The notes under the pieces were generated by a model. The model saw nothing but the letters and a program-made list of their open reading frames with translations. It did no database searches and had not been told where the DNA came from. A stretch of DNA of 64,000 nucleotides, from the NCBI RefSeq assembly GCF_016888125.1, contig NZ_JACSWA010000604.1, positions 1 to 64,000 of the forward strand, written 5' to 3'. Positions within the stretch are counted from its first letter, which is position 1. The number at the start of each line of letters is the position of its first letter. Both the position numbers and the translations under genes were made by a program. Below are positions 25,901 through 34,550 of this stretch, piece by piece. This stretch comes from Spirulina sp. CCY15215. GTDB taxonomy: Bacteria > Cyanobacteriota > Cyanobacteriia > Cyanobacteriales > Spirulinaceae.

Positions 25901-26917
25901 TAAAGAGACCACCACATCAACATAGGTTGTCGGTTCAATTCCCTTAACCCGTTTATCCCAGAATAGTTCATCGACGGGTTTCGAGAAGTCCAAACCTCCG
26001 GCAAAAACAGGTAAAACCCGCGCCCCCATTACCTCCAGTTCTTGTACAAGTGCCACATAATGGGCATCATCTCCGGTTACGAGGTGAGTCCGTTGCAGGA
26101 CAATGCCGACGCAAGGTGCAAGGGGGTCTCGTAAGTCCTCAGAAATATCATCCCGTTGGTTAAACCAGTGCCAATATTCCTGTACATCCTCAAACATTTT
26201 CGGTGCGAGGGGATGCCAGATTCCCATATCGGGATAAACTACGGGATCGTTATATTTTGCTCCTTCAACCTGTCCTGGAAATACATATTTATCGGCCAGC
26301 ATCAGCAGGAAATTTTCCAAATTATCCGCCGATCCTCCCAACCAGTATTGGAAACTTAACATGAAGTGCCGTGCGTCCTGCGCCCGATCCATTGGCATAT
26401 ATTTCAGAACTTTCGGCAAGGTTCGCAGTAGCTTTAACATACTATCTTGGAAAGAAGACCCCGATTGTTCCTTGCGTTTCCGCATGAATTGGGCGATCGC
26501 GCTTTTACTCTGTCCCAAATTCTCCATCGAGAAACTGCCCATTTTATTGAGGCGCATCACTTGGGGCATAGAAGGGAAAACCACTGCTACATCTAGATTA
26601 TCGCGATGAGGCTTCACTGCTTCCACCACTTTATCGGCTAAATCTTCAATAAAAATTAGAGAAGCGATAAATATGTTCGCCTCCGCCACAGACCGTTTAA
26701 AATCTTCATAATTGTCGCGATCGCGCAGTTCTTCGATCAGATAACCGCTAACCTCGATCGCCATGTTAGGATTATGTTCATTAATCGACTTCACTGCCGC
26801 CGAAAGGGTGCTTTGGTACTGTGGCTCTAAGACGACATAGACCACCTTTAACAAAGAACGATCTCTTAAATCCTTTGGTGTAATGCGGCGAATGGTGGAC
26901 TTGACGTTAGTGAACAT
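22910..26917 (-). CDS. chlH: Magnesium chelatase subunit H
   Basis: The large 1335-residue catalytic subunit that binds protoporphyrin IX and, with ChlI and ChlD, inserts Mg to start the chlorophyll branch. The sequence is full length (family about 1330 residues) and has the CobN/Mg-chelatase hallmarks, e.g. [39 protein letters not shown] and [22 protein letters not shown]. An AAAGGAG site lies close before the ATG at 26917. chlI and chlD are not nearby. A core gene here sits between two accessory islands. Confidence 0.97.
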   Translation of the reverse strand: MFTNVKSTIRRITPKDLRDRSLLKVVYVVLEPQYQSTLSAAVKSINEHNPNMAIEVSGYLIEELRDRDNYEDFKRSVAEANIFIASLIFIEDLADKVVEAVKPHRDNLDVAVVFPSMPQVMRLNKMGSFSMENLGQSKSAIAQFMRKRKEQSGSSFQDSMLKLLRTLPKVLKYMPMDRAQDARHFMLSFQYWLGGSADNLENFLLMLADKYVFPGQVEGAKYNDPVVYPDMGIWHPLAPKMFEDVQEYWHWFNQRDDISEDLRDPLAPCVGIVLQRTHLVTGDDAHYVALVQELEVMGARVLPVFAGGLDFSKPVDELFWDKRVKGIEPTTYVDVVVSLTGFALVGGPARQDHPKAIESLKRLNRPYMVALPLVFQTTEEWEESELGLHPIQVALQIAIPELDGAIEPIIVSGRDGTTGRAIALQDRIEAIAQRALKWANLRKKPKMNKKVAITVFSFPPDKGNVGTAAYLDVFGSIYEVMEALKRNGYDIQDLPDTPMALMEAVIHDAQAQYASPELNIAHRMSVMEYERLTPYYERLQENWGPPPGHLNTDGQNLLIYGKEFGNVFIGVQPTFGYEGDPMRLLFSRSASPHHGFAAYYTYLEQIWQADAVLHFGTHGSLEFMPGKQMGMSGECYPDSLIGSIPNLYYYAANNPSEATIAKRRSYAATISYLTPPAENAGLYKGLKELSELIGSYQGLKESGRGIQIALTIVDQSIILNFDNDVVELQDADNLKARLQQEEAIEERDNLVGLIYRKLMEIESRLLPCGLHVVGKPPSAEEAIATLVNISSLDRAEEGMKSLPRIIAESIQRDMEEIYRNSDRGILKDVELLQDITLATREAVASLVTEQINEEGRVDLISKLNIFNLGKKSPWIDSLQASGYPNVSAEDLKPLFTYLEYCLEQICADNELGGLLKALEGEYLLPGPGGDPIRNPDVLPTGKNIHALDPQSIPTLAAVKSAKIVVDRLLERQKRDNGGQYPDTIACVLWGTDNIKTYGESLAQILWMVGVKPVPDSLGRMNKLELISLEELGRPRIDVVVNCSGVFRDLFINQMALLDQAVKMAAEAEEPLEMNYVRKHALEQAQEMGIGLRDAATRIFSNASGSYSSNINLAVENSSWEEEKELQDMYLNRKSFAFNSDNPGIMDEKRDIFESSLKTADVTFQNLDSSEISLTDVSHYFDSDPTKIVSSLRTDGKKPAAYIADTTTANAQVRTLSETVRLDARTKMLNPKWYEGMLSHGYEGVRELSKRLVNTMGWSATADAVDNWVYEDVNTTFIDDPEMCKRLMNLNPNSFRKMVGTLLEVNGRGYWETSEENLDRLRELYQEVEDRIEGIE

Positions 26918-27267
26918 ATAGGTATTCTCCTTTAAAACATTAGCACTTGGCTATCAGCTTTTGGTTTGAGTCTGGAAGTTAGCGTTAGCCGAATAACAAA
27001 CAACCAACCAAAAACTGTATCTAGAGAAATTTTGCCTTGATTTGAGACAATGCGATCGGGAATTTTCATTATTTTTTACAATTTGTTGTACTTTGGGGAG
27101 AGTGATCGCTTTTATTTTCTGTAATAAAATGAGATATAAATAATATTGACTAATCAGATAAATTGTGTATTTGAAGAAAAATCTATAATTAAAATTTCCT
27201 AATTTTTTCTTCCAAAGTTGATTATGTGATATAATGCAATATCTAAGTTTTATCAACTTGTGTACCT
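26918..27267. other. AT-rich intergenic region upstream of chlH
   Basis: About 350 bases between chlH and the 27268 fragment, AT-rich with no supported gene. It should contain the chlH promoter and leader, but I cannot assign boxes with confidence. Confidence 0.5.
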
Positions 27268-27449
27268 ATGAAAATTAAACGATTATTGATTCACCTACCC
27301 TTAGTCGGTTTCATGACTTTAGGTAATGTGATGATAGCAGGGTAAACGCATCTAAAATTGTAGCGCAGGAGACAGACAAAAAAGCAAAGATAGAGTTGGA
27401 GAAATTATCTTGTCAAAGAGGTAAAAAAAAGATAATATGGCAAAAAATT
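27268..27449 (+). pseudogene. Frameshifted remnant of a small secreted protein
   Basis: ATG at 27268 encodes KIKRLLIHLPLVGFMTLGNVMIAG then a stop (27343). In the adjacent frame the sequence continues NASKIVAQETDKKAKIELEKLSCQRGK up to the IS border. Together these look like a signal peptide with a cleavage site near IVA-Q and the start of a mature protein. A frameshift and the IS at 27450 have destroyed it. Confidence 0.4.
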
Positions 27450-28683
27450 GAGTCAAAAAAATGGCAATAGAAGAAAAAATCCGAGGAAGTTTTCAGAAAA
27501 ATTTTGCTCATGTTCAAGATCCAAGAAATGAGCAAAGAACAAGTCATTTATTAATTGATATAATTGCTATAGCCTTGCTAGCTGTTATTAGCGGAGCAGA
27601 AGGATGGGGCGCTATAGAAACTTATGGAAAAGCGAAAGAAGAATGGTTAAAAAAGTTTCTTGATTTGCCTAATGGGATTCCCTCACATGATACTTTTAGT
27701 CGGGTCTTTGCGAGATTATCACCTCAAGAATTTGAACAAGGATTTCAGAATTGGCTAGAAAATATTGTGGAACAAATAGATATCAATATTATCGCAATTG
27801 ATGGTAAAATGTTGCGGCAATCTTATGATAGAAATCAACAGCAAAAATCTTTGATTCTGGTCAGTGCTTGGTGTCAAGAACATCGTTTAGTTTTAGGACA
27901 AGAAAAAGTCGATTCAAAATCTAACGAAATTACAGCCATTCCTCAACTACTCAATCAATTAGATATTGCCGGATGTACGATAACAATAGATGCAATGGGG
28001 ACTCAAAAAGAGATCGCTTCCCAAATTTGCCAAAAAGGAGGAGATTATATTTTAGCATTAAAAGCCAATCAAAAAAATCTTTATAAAGCTGTTTATGAAA
28101 GTTTTGAAAAAGCAAAAGAAGTAAATTCTATTGATCTAGAAAATCGCCATTTCACCCAAGTTGAGAAAAGCCATAATCGGATTGAAAAAAGAACAATAGA
28201 AGTCTTACCTGCTTCTGTCATCTCATCTAAAGAAAGTTCAAAATGGCAAAATTTAGCAACAATTATTCGAGTTGAAAGAGAAAGAAAACTCTGGAATAAA
28301 ACCAGTCACGAAATTTGTTTTTATATTAGCAGTTTAGAAGTTGATGCTCAAGAATTTGCGACAAAAATTCGTTCTCATTGGGGCATTGAAAATACGTTAC
28401 ATTGGACTCTTGATGTGACATTCTCTGAAGATAAAAGTCGAATTCGACGTGACCATGCTGCTGAAAATTTTGCCATTTTACGACGTTTAGCCGTGAACTT
28501 AATTAATCAAGAAAAGACGTTGAAAAGTTCAACAAAAATGAAGCGTTATCGAGCCGCTTTAGATAACAATTATTTACTCAAAATACTTTCAACTTCTTCT
28601 TGATTTTTTTTCAGGGTTAATTCTAAGGATTATTTTTGATTTTTGAGCCAATTCTTGAGAATCAAAACAGATTTTTTTGACTC
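27450..28683 (+). mobile_element. ISAs1-family insertion sequence
   Basis: Bounded by a 13-bp inverted repeat, GAGTCAAAAAAAT at 27450-27462 and ATTTTTTTGACTC at 28671-28683, enclosing one transposase gene. The left repeat overlaps the transposase ATG, which is unusual, so the true ends may lie elsewhere. No target duplication is evident. It interrupts or borders the 27268 pseudogene. Confidence 0.55.
27461..28603 (+). CDS. ISAs1-family (H-repeat type) transposase
   Basis: A complete 380-residue DDE transposase. The N-terminus (HVQDPRNEQRTSHLLIDIIAIALLAVISGAEGW) is the family's DDE-associated domain; the DDE core includes IIAIDGKMLRQS, TITIDAMGTQKEIA and RSHWGIENTLHWTLDVTFSEDKSRIR. Length is normal for ISAs1 and the frame is intact, so the element may still be active. 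Confidence 0.93.
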   Translation: MAIEEKIRGSFQKNFAHVQDPRNEQRTSHLLIDIIAIALLAVISGAEGWGAIETYGKAKEEWLKKFLDLPNGIPSHDTFSRVFARLSPQEFEQGFQNWLENIVEQIDINIIAIDGKMLRQSYDRNQQQKSLILVSAWCQEHRLVLGQEKVDSKSNEITAIPQLLNQLDIAGCTITIDAMGTQKEIASQICQKGGDYILALKANQKNLYKAVYESFEKAKEVNSIDLENRHFTQVEKSHNRIEKRTIEVLPASVISSKESSKWQNLATIIRVERERKLWNKTSHEICFYISSLEVDAQEFATKIRSHWGIENTLHWTLDVTFSEDKSRIRRDHAAENFAILRRLAVNLINQEKTLKSSTKMKRYRAALDNNYLLKILSTSS

Positions 28684-28818
28684 TAATTCAGATCGTTACA
28701 TAGAGATTAAATCTCGACGGCGCGATCGCCTTGATTTCTTTGGCAACTTTGGCTTTTTTATACAGTCAAATGTATTACTTTTTCTGTTTTTGATTAAAAT
28801 CGTATTAGTTTTCCGATA

Positions 28819-29250
28819 ATGTTTTTGTTTGCTGTTACAATTTATACTAAATTAGATGCGTTTACCCTGGTGATGATAGGCTCTGTCCTGAATTTATCGA
28901 ATGCTCAGACCTTAATTAACGCAAATCCAGACGAAACTTGGCGATCGCTACAAATGATGATTGCCAACTACCTAGTAAAAGATTATAGAGAGAATGGAGT
29001 AGATTGGATTAATGATGCAAAAATTAAGGTCGGTCCCATTATGACCAGTGGGGATTGGCTATTAGCAAGTTGGTTTATTGAGCATGATGATCATCCTCAT
29101 GGAGTTGCAGGACAAGTATTGCTTAAACAAGAAGGAGATCGCTGGCTTTTAAAAGGTGAAGGTAACTACATCCAAGATGTAAATCTCCTGATGGAATATG
29201 GTGTTCCTCGTAGTGAAGCAGAAGCACTTGCAGACGGTCCAGATATTTGA
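28819..29250 (+). CDS. Unknown protein, probably secreted
   Basis: A 143-residue protein with an N-terminal hydrophobic signal (LFAVTIYTKLDAFTLVMIGSVLNLSNAQT). The mature part (NPDETWRSLQMMIANYLVKDYRENGVDWIND, then GQVLLKQEGDRWLLKGEGNYIQDVNLLMEYGVPRSEAEALA) looks like a small conserved fold of unknown role in cyanobacteria. Its stop is 4 bases before one possible start of the next gene. Confidence 0.6.
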   Translation: MFLFAVTIYTKLDAFTLVMIGSVLNLSNAQTLINANPDETWRSLQMMIANYLVKDYRENGVDWINDAKIKVGPIMTSGDWLLASWFIEHDDHPHGVAGQVLLKQEGDRWLLKGEGNYIQDVNLLMEYGVPRSEAEALADGPDI

Positions 29251-29254
29251 TGCT

Positions 29255-29677
29255 ATGTCACGACACAATCTCTGGAAAATGCTAACTTCAAATCGCTACC
29301 TAGAATTACTCAAAACCTTTCCACCTCGTCCCATAACCTCCGAGGAAGAATTAATGGAAACACAAAAGCGAGTCGATCGCTTACTCGATTCTAAAGAATT
29401 AACACGAGATGAAAAAGACTATCTCAACGTTTTGGGAACATTAATTTATGAATACGAGCAAAAACAAGAGATCATTCCCGATATTTATGGTGTAGAACTT
29501 CTTAAATCTTTGATGGAAGAAATGGGAGTATCAAAACCCGATCTTGTCCCTATTTTTAAAACAGAAGCGATCGCATCTGATATTCTCAATGAAAAACAAC
29601 CACTAACGCTGCAACATATAGAAAAACTCGCTCATTTTTTTCATGTGTCTCCCTCTGTTTTTCTGCCAAATCGATAA
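29255..29677 (+). CDS. higA: Orphan HigA-type antitoxin
   Basis: A 140-residue antitoxin with both parts of HigA: the helical N-terminal toxin-binding segment (RYLELLKTFPPRPITSEEELMETQKRVDRLLD) and a C-terminal HTH (GVSKPDLVPIFKTEAIASDILNEKQPLTLQHIEKLAHFFHVSPSVFL). No HigB toxin lies upstream. A start at ATG 29279 is equally possible and matches a duplicated copy at 31934. Orphan antitoxins can neutralise toxins elsewhere. Confidence 0.85.
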   Translation: MSRHNLWKMLTSNRYLELLKTFPPRPITSEEELMETQKRVDRLLDSKELTRDEKDYLNVLGTLIYEYEQKQEIIPDIYGVELLKSLMEEMGVSKPDLVPIFKTEAIASDILNEKQPLTLQHIEKLAHFFHVSPSVFLPNR

Positions 29678-29684
29678 ATTTTGC

Positions 29685-29725
29685 CGATCGCCTTTGGTAA
29701 AATAGCAGAGTAAGATAGAAGCGAT
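29685..29725. repeat. 41-bp direct repeat, copy 1
   Basis: From CGATCGCCTTTGGTAAAATA to AAGATAGAAGCGAT; an identical 41-base copy is at 31214-31254. Each lies 5' of a TA pair and contains TGGTAAAAT, which may serve as a promoter -10. Confidence 0.85.
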
Positions 29726-29763
29726 CGCGTCCCCAGTTTAGTTTTCCTTTGACAACAAAATCG

Positions 29764-30108
29764 ATGAACCCAGAGTTAGTCAAATCTTTAGTACAAGTTA
29801 TTCAATCCCTCCCCTCAGATGATTATGCTTACCTCCAAGAAGAATTCATCCTGAAAAACATAAAAAAAACAGAAGGAGTCTGTGGAGGAAAAGCCAGAAT
29901 TCGCAACAGTCGCATTCCGGTTTGGACGATTATTTCCTTTCAAAATCAAGGAGCAACTGATGAGGAACTTTTACGCAATTTTCCAATTTTAACTCCTTTC
30001 GATCTCTTAGCCGTTCGAGGGTATTACCAAACCCATCAGAGTGAGATCGATCGCGAGATCGCTGCTAATGCAGAGGAGGAGGATTCTGATGAGTCAATTT
30101 TACTCTGA
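29764..30108 (+). CDS. DUF433 protein (antitoxin-like)
   Basis: A 114-residue DUF433 protein. The core GVCGGKARIRNSRIPVWTIISFQNQGATDEELLRNFPILTPFDLLAVRGYYQTHQ is the family signature (winged-HTH-like). In cyanobacteria DUF433 genes usually precede DUF5615 PIN-like toxins, as here. ATG 29764 is preferred to TTG 29749. Its end overlaps the partner by 20 bases. Confidence 0.87.
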   Translation: MNPELVKSLVQVIQSLPSDDYAYLQEEFILKNIKKTEGVCGGKARIRNSRIPVWTIISFQNQGATDEELLRNFPILTPFDLLAVRGYYQTHQSEIDREIAANAEEEDSDESILL

Positions 30109-30250
30109 TGAAAATCTGCCTATCGATCTAGTCCAAGAACTTCGCGAATTAGGTTATGATATTCTCACATTCTATGAAGCAAAATCAACCTCGATCCCAG
30201 CAAAAAATTTTTATTGTGCGAGAATATCAACGGTAGTCATCAAAACTTGA
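30089..30250 (+). pseudogene. Truncated DUF5615 PIN-like toxin
   Basis: Starts like a DUF5615 PIN-like nuclease: MSQFYSDENLPIDLVQELRELGYDILTFYEA, including the first conserved acidic residues (SDEN). After about 32 residues the frame diverges and stops at 53 residues, against about 110 expected, so the second half of the nuclease is lost. The antitoxin-like DUF433 gene upstream is intact. Confidence 0.75.
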
Positions 30251-30265
30251 TAAGAGTATAGAAAA

Positions 30266-30763
30266 ATGATAGACAAAAATAAAAATTTAACCTGTTTTGA
30301 TGTTGCCGATTATTTTATATGGTTAGCAAACGAAACAGGCTCTTTTCTCAGTAATTTAAAGCTCCAAAAGTTGGTCTACTATGCTCAATCATGGCATCTA
30401 GCCTTACATGAAAAACCGCTTTTTGATGATGATTTTGAGGCATGGATTCATGGACCAGTCATTCCAGAATTATATAAAAAATATCAAAGATTTCAATGGT
30501 ATCCTATTAAAGAAGCAGTTACACCGAAATTGCCTTCAGATGTTGTAGCTTTTTTACAGGAAGTGGCCGATGAATATTTTGCTTGTGATGGTTATGAATT
30601 AGAAAAGATGACACATATAGAAAAACCTTGGAAGATGGCTAGAGGTTGTTTACTTCTTGATGAACCCTCTCATACTATCATTAGAAAAGATTGGATAAAG
30701 GAGTATTACGCTAGTCGTGTCCAAGAACAAGAAGAAAATCAACAAGAAGTATCAAGCATCTAA
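30266..30763 (+). CDS. Panacea-domain antitoxin (SocA-like)
   Basis: A 165-residue Panacea (DUF4065/SocA) protein: FDVADYFIWLANETGSFLSNLKLQKLVYYAQSWHLALHEKPLFDDDFEAWIHGPVIPELYKKY is the family core. Panacea domains serve as antitoxins for many different toxin types. Its 3' end overlaps the next gene by 47 bases, supporting a TA pair. Confidence 0.9.
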   Translation: MIDKNKNLTCFDVADYFIWLANETGSFLSNLKLQKLVYYAQSWHLALHEKPLFDDDFEAWIHGPVIPELYKKYQRFQWYPIKEAVTPKLPSDVVAFLQEVADEYFACDGYELEKMTHIEKPWKMARGCLLLDEPSHTIIRKDWIKEYYASRVQEQEENQQEVSSI

Positions 30764-31142
30764 CAATAGATTTAAAAACGAACTAGAGCCACCAAAAAGT
30801 ATCAGTTTTTCTTTTAAATACTGGCAATCTAACCACGCAAAATTTTCTGTGAGAGATTGCGAAACGACTTACTTTTTAACTCTTTTGGACAGATTGAAAG
30901 ACTTTTCAAGTTGGACAGTACAAGAATTATTAAGAAATAGGAGCAGTTCAATTCGCTGTCACCCAATAGAATGGAGTGATACCACTGAAGATGGTTTTGG
31001 GTTTTCTAATGAGGAACAGTTGGTGGACACTCCCTACCAACTATCGATTTCTACCTCTGGACATGGCAGAATACACGGTTTTTTTATTGGCGATATTTTC
31101 TATATTGTTTGGCTCGATCCAAAACATCTTTTGTATAGTTGA
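30717..31142 (+). CDS. Putative toxin paired with Panacea antitoxin
   Basis: A 141-residue protein starting with GTG inside the antitoxin gene; no ATG exists downstream to replace it. The C-terminal half (ISTSGHGRIHGFFIGDIFYIVWLDPKHLLYS) is beta-rich and ends in an aromatic strand; the N-terminus is basic (KNKKKINKKYQ). I do not recognise the toxin family. The role is inferred from its position behind a Panacea antitoxin. Confidence 0.65.
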   Translation: MSKNKKKINKKYQASNNRFKNELEPPKSISFSFKYWQSNHAKFSVRDCETTYFLTLLDRLKDFSSWTVQELLRNRSSSIRCHPIEWSDTTEDGFGFSNEEQLVDTPYQLSISTSGHGRIHGFFIGDIFYIVWLDPKHLLYS

Positions 31143-31213
31143 AAATGAGCAGAGATCGTGTTAAATTGTAAAGAGTGTAAAGATGCTTTGAGATCGCATA
31201 GTTTTTCTTGGAG

Positions 31214-31254
31214 CGATCGCCTTTGGTAAAATAGCAGAGTAAGATAGAAGCGAT
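31214..31254. repeat. 41-bp direct repeat, copy 2
   Basis: Identical to 29685-29725. It lies 55 bases before the antitoxin of the MazF pair; a shorter trace (AAGATAGAAGCGATCGC) recurs near 32181. Confidence 0.85.
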
Positions 31255-31308
31255 GCGACTCCGCGATCGCGCATAGTAAAATAGAGATCCACGCTTGAGG
31301 AAAAACCA

Positions 31309-31566
31309 ATGACGCAAACAGTTAGCAGAGAAACTATCATCCTAGAACGTCTGCAAAGTTTAACACCTCAACAACAACAATCGGTTTTAGATTTTATTGA
31401 GTTTTTACAGTTTAAGGAACGCGATCGCAAAACTGCTGAAATCGACGCAACGTTGCTCGAAATGGTGAAAGATCCAGAATATCAAGCAGAGGTTTTACAA
31501 CTTGAAACTGAGTTTGCTGAGGCGAGTTGGGAAGCATTAAAAGAGGTTGAGGAGTTAACAGAATGA
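31309..31566 (+). CDS. Antitoxin of MazF pair
   Basis: An 85-residue protein beginning with the common cyanobacterial antitoxin helix ILERLQSLTPQQQQSVLDFIEFLQFKE (DUF2281-like), then an acidic helical tail. A GAGGAAAAA site precedes the ATG. It overlaps the toxin gene by 4 bases (ATGA). Confidence 0.78.
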   Translation: MTQTVSRETIILERLQSLTPQQQQSVLDFIEFLQFKERDRKTAEIDATLLEMVKDPEYQAEVLQLETEFAEASWEALKEVEELTE

Positions 31567-31916
31567 ACCGGGGAGAAATCTATGATGCGCGTTTGAATCC
31601 TGTAGAAGGATCGGAACAAGGAGGAACTCGACCCGTTATTTTAGTTAGTCGTGATGTTATTAATGCCAACAGTCCCGTTATTTTAGCTGTTCCTTGTACG
31701 ACTTATAAAGAAGGTAAGCGAGTTTTCCCAACCCAAGTTTTAATTCATGCTCCCGAAGGAGGCTTAACTAGCAATTCTATTGCAATGGCAGACCAAGTAC
31801 GAGTATTAGCAAAAACACGATTATTTCATTTTCGAGGAAGGCTATCGGAAGAAAAAATCAAACAGTTAAATCAAGCCTTGTTAATTGCTTTAGATTTATT
31901 GGATTTGGGGTCTTAA
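31563..31916 (+). CDS. mazF: MazF/PemK-family toxin
   Basis: A 117-residue endoribonuclease toxin. Family motifs: MNRGEIYDARLNPVEGSEQGGTRPVILVSRDVIN (substrate loop and catalytic Arg), VILAVPCTTYKE, and GGLTSNSIAMADQVRVLAKTRL. Coupled to the antitoxin upstream by an ATGA overlap. Confidence 0.95.
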   Translation: MNRGEIYDARLNPVEGSEQGGTRPVILVSRDVINANSPVILAVPCTTYKEGKRVFPTQVLIHAPEGGLTSNSIAMADQVRVLAKTRLFHFRGRLSEEKIKQLNQALLIALDLLDLGS

Positions 31917-31933
31917 AAGATTCTTTAAAAAAA

Positions 31934-32182
31934 ATGCTAACGTCCGATCGCTACCTAGAATTACTCAAAACCTGATCTTGTCCCAATTTTTGAGACAGAC
32001 GCGATCGCTTCTGATATTTTCAATGAAAAACAACCACTAACGCTGCAACATATAGAAAAACTCGCTCATTTTTTTCATGTGTCTCCCTCTGTTTTTCTGC
32101 CAAATTGATAAATTTTGCCGATCGATCGCGCGATCGCCTCTAATGCAGAGGAGGATTCTGATGAGTCAATTTTACTCTTAAG
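31934..32182 (+). pseudogene. Decayed duplicate of higA and DUF433/DUF5615 segment
   Basis: 31934-31972 repeats the start of the 29279 higA, then the sequence jumps to its 3' half (32001-32110 nearly identical to 29577-29677), then to the end of DUF433 and start of DUF5615 (32125-32175 against 30050-30105). The first jump falls at the direct repeat CAAAACC present on both sides in the intact copy, a sign of slippage deletion. It has frameshifts and is not functional. Confidence 0.8.
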
Positions 32183-32285
32183 ATAGAAGCGATCGCCAAT
32201 CAGTGATACAGGAGCATTAGTTGCAGTTTTAGATAAAAGCGATCGCTATCATAATGGAATCATAAAGAGTTTAGGCAAGCAAGCA

Positions 32286-33494
32286 ATGACACGAGATCGA
32301 GTTTTATGGCGGCGCGTGGGCGGGATTACGGCAGTGCAAGGAGCGATTACCCTAACATGGGTTATTTATGCTTTATATTTGCCGCAATTATTGGAACAAT
32401 TGGGTTTTGCGAAGGAATTTGCCCTTGTTCTTTTAACGATCGAACACGCTTTGGAAGCGATTATTGAACCTATTTCTGGGGGTCTGTCCGATCGCTTTCA
32501 ACGGTTTATGGGGACGCGGTTTCCTTTTATTGCGGGAGGGGTGATTCTCGCATCGGCTTTCTTTATTGGCATTCCCGCGATCGCCATTTTCGGGGAGTCC
32601 TCGGCGATAGTAAAATCCATTTTTCCTTTTGTGGTAGTCGCTTGGGCTTCGGCCATGGCAGTTTTTCGCAGTCCCGCCGTGGTATTACTGGGAAAAACTG
32701 CCCCTCCTCTGGAATTACCCCTCGCAGCAAGTTGTTTGACTCTCATTCAGCAATTGGTGGGGGCGTTAAGATTTACAGCTTATGGCTTTATTTTGGGGCT
32801 GGGTCCGGCGTTTGCTTTTACAATCGGCTCTGTAGCACTATTAGGGGGGGCTGCTTGTTTACGTTTTGTTACTCCGCCAGATCTGCCTCAACCTGTAGAA
32901 AGTCCGGCGAATGCGGAGATTTCTGCGGATGAGAAAATTACGTTACCGACGGTATTTTTGATTGTGGGGACTGGTGTGGGAATTGCTTGGGGACTGCGCT
33001 TTTTATTCGCCACTTTGGGACCAGTTTATGGCAGTTTCTTGGCGGAGAATGCGGGCTGGGGTATGACAGGATTTAGCCTAGGAATGGCTATATTAGCACT
33101 TCCCGCCGGAAAATTAGCGGTTAAATTGGGCAATAGTCGGGGGATGTTAGTGGGAATTGGCGGCGCGATCGCCATGTTGGGAATAGTAACTTTTATTCCC
33201 AGTGGTTTCGTGGTGGCGATCGCTTCGGTTTTACTGGCATTTTGCTTCAGTCTCGTCCTCAATGGCATGGTACCCTATGTCTTAGGATTAGTCTCGTCGA
33301 GGCGATCGGGGTTGGGCGTTGGCTTCTTTTTCGGGGGATTTAGTGCAGCCATGAGCTTTTTTGACGGTATATTCGTTGCTGTGAAGGGCATTCCCGCAAC
33401 CGGAATACGTGGCGCGATCGCGTTGGCATTTGCTGGTACATTAATTGCATTGAGTTTGAGAATTTCTAAGGTCGTTGAAGGAAAAATCAGTTAA
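32286..33494 (+). CDS. MFS transporter
   Basis: A 402-residue polytopic membrane protein with about 12 hydrophobic helices. N-terminal half includes an intracellular loop GGLSDRFQRFMGTRFPF, the MFS D-R motif between helices 2 and 3; the C-terminal half repeats the fold (GKLAVKLGNSRGM). Substrate unknown. The next gene, thiE, starts at the base after its stop codon, so they are probably one transcript, but a link to thiamine is only inferred from position. Confidence 0.82.
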   Translation: MTRDRVLWRRVGGITAVQGAITLTWVIYALYLPQLLEQLGFAKEFALVLLTIEHALEAIIEPISGGLSDRFQRFMGTRFPFIAGGVILASAFFIGIPAIAIFGESSAIVKSIFPFVVVAWASAMAVFRSPAVVLLGKTAPPLELPLAASCLTLIQQLVGALRFTAYGFILGLGPAFAFTIGSVALLGGAACLRFVTPPDLPQPVESPANAEISADEKITLPTVFLIVGTGVGIAWGLRFLFATLGPVYGSFLAENAGWGMTGFSLGMAILALPAGKLAVKLGNSRGMLVGIGGAIAMLGIVTFIPSGFVVAIASVLLAFCFSLVLNGMVPYVLGLVSSRRSGLGVGFFFGGFSAAMSFFDGIFVAVKGIPATGIRGAIALAFAGTLIALSLRISKVVEGKIS

Positions 33495-34550
33495 ATGGGC
33501 GAGCAAAACAAAGATGATTTGTGGCAAATGCAGGTCGTCTATCGGATTTTAGATGCCAATCTAGACAGGGCGCGAGAGGGATTAAGAATTATTGAGGAAT
33601 GGTGTCGCTTTGGCTTAAGCGATCGCCAACTGACCCGAGAGTGCAAGGAAATGCGCCAAGAAATCGCCACTTGGCACACTACCGATATTCGCTTGGCGCG
33701 AGATACTCTCGGAGATCCTGGCACCGATCTATCCCATCCCCAAGAGGAAGCCAGAAGCAATATTAAACAAGTCCTACAAGCCAATTTATGCCGCGTCCAA
33801 GAAGCATTGCGGGTGTTGGAGGAGTACGCAAAATTGGAACGTCCAGAAATGGCGGCGGCGGCGAAACAGGTTCGTTATCGCACTTATGTTCTGGAAAGTC
33901 AGCTTTTTGGTGCGAGTCGCTATCAACTTTTAGAGGAGTCGTTGCTTTATTTGGTTACTTCTCCTTCTCAAGAATTATTTGCGGTGGTGGAAGCGGCGCT
34001 GCAAGGGGGTTTGACTCTGGTGCAGTATCGCGATAAAAGTGCTGATGATACGGTAAGACTGGCACAAGCGCAAAAATTATGCGATCTCTGTCATCGTTAT
34101 CGGGCGCTATTTATTGTCAACGATCGCGTCGATATTGCCTTAGCGGTAGAGGCGGATGGAGTCCATTTAGGACAGCAGGATGTCCCAATTGAACTGGCAC
34201 GACAATTGTTGGGATCTCATCGCCTTATCGGTCGTTCTACCACAAATCGAGGCGAAATGGATAAGGCGATCGCGGAGGGTGCCGACTATATTGGCGCGGG
34301 TCCGGTGTACGAAACCCCAACTAAACCGGGGAAAGCGGCGGCGGGTTTTGAATATCTGCGTTATGTGGCGGCTAATTGTCCGATTCCTTGGTTCGCGATC
34401 GGCGGGATTAACGAACAGAATATTAGTGAAGTTATTGAAGGAGGTGTAAAAAGAGTCGCGATTGTCCGGGCGATTATGCAAGCGGAACAACCTACTTTAA
34501 CAACACAATATTTCCTCACCCAGCTTAAAACGATGAGTAGTTATCAATGA
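33495..34550 (+). CDS. thiE: Thiamine phosphate synthase
   Basis: Couples HMP-PP with thiazole phosphate to give thiamine phosphate. The ThiE barrel is the C-terminal part (about residues 140-345): LVQYRDKSADDTVRLAQ, FIVNDRVDIALAVEADGVHLGQQD, LIGRST, ADYIGAGPVYETPTKPG and FAIGGI. The first 140 residues are an additional helical domain (YRILDANLDRAREGLRIIEEW) usual in cyanobacterial ThiE. ATG 33495 directly follows the MFS stop. Overlaps thiS by 4 bases. No TPP riboswitch was seen upstream. Confidence 0.93.
   Translation: MGEQNKDDLWQMQVVYRILDANLDRAREGLRIIEEWCRFGLSDRQLTRECKEMRQEIATWHTTDIRLARDTLGDPGTDLSHPQEEARSNIKQVLQANLCRVQEALRVLEEYAKLERPEMAAAAKQVRYRTYVLESQLFGASRYQLLEESLLYLVTSPSQELFAVVEAALQGGLTLVQYRDKSADDTVRLAQAQKLCDLCHRYRALFIVNDRVDIALAVEADGVHLGQQDVPIELARQLLGSHRLIGRSTTNRGEMDKAIAEGADYIGAGPVYETPTKPGKAAAGFEYLRYVAANCPIPWFAIGGINEQNISEVIEGGVKRVAIVRAIMQAEQPTLTTQYFLTQLKTMSSYQ

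Noticed and set aside
31934-32110. Functional second HigA
   Set aside because: An internal deletion and stop codon after 13 codons (CTCAAAACC TGA) break the frame.
33200-33494. TPP riboswitch before thiE
   Set aside because: thiE starts at the base after the MFS stop, so no leader exists, and no thi-box was seen.
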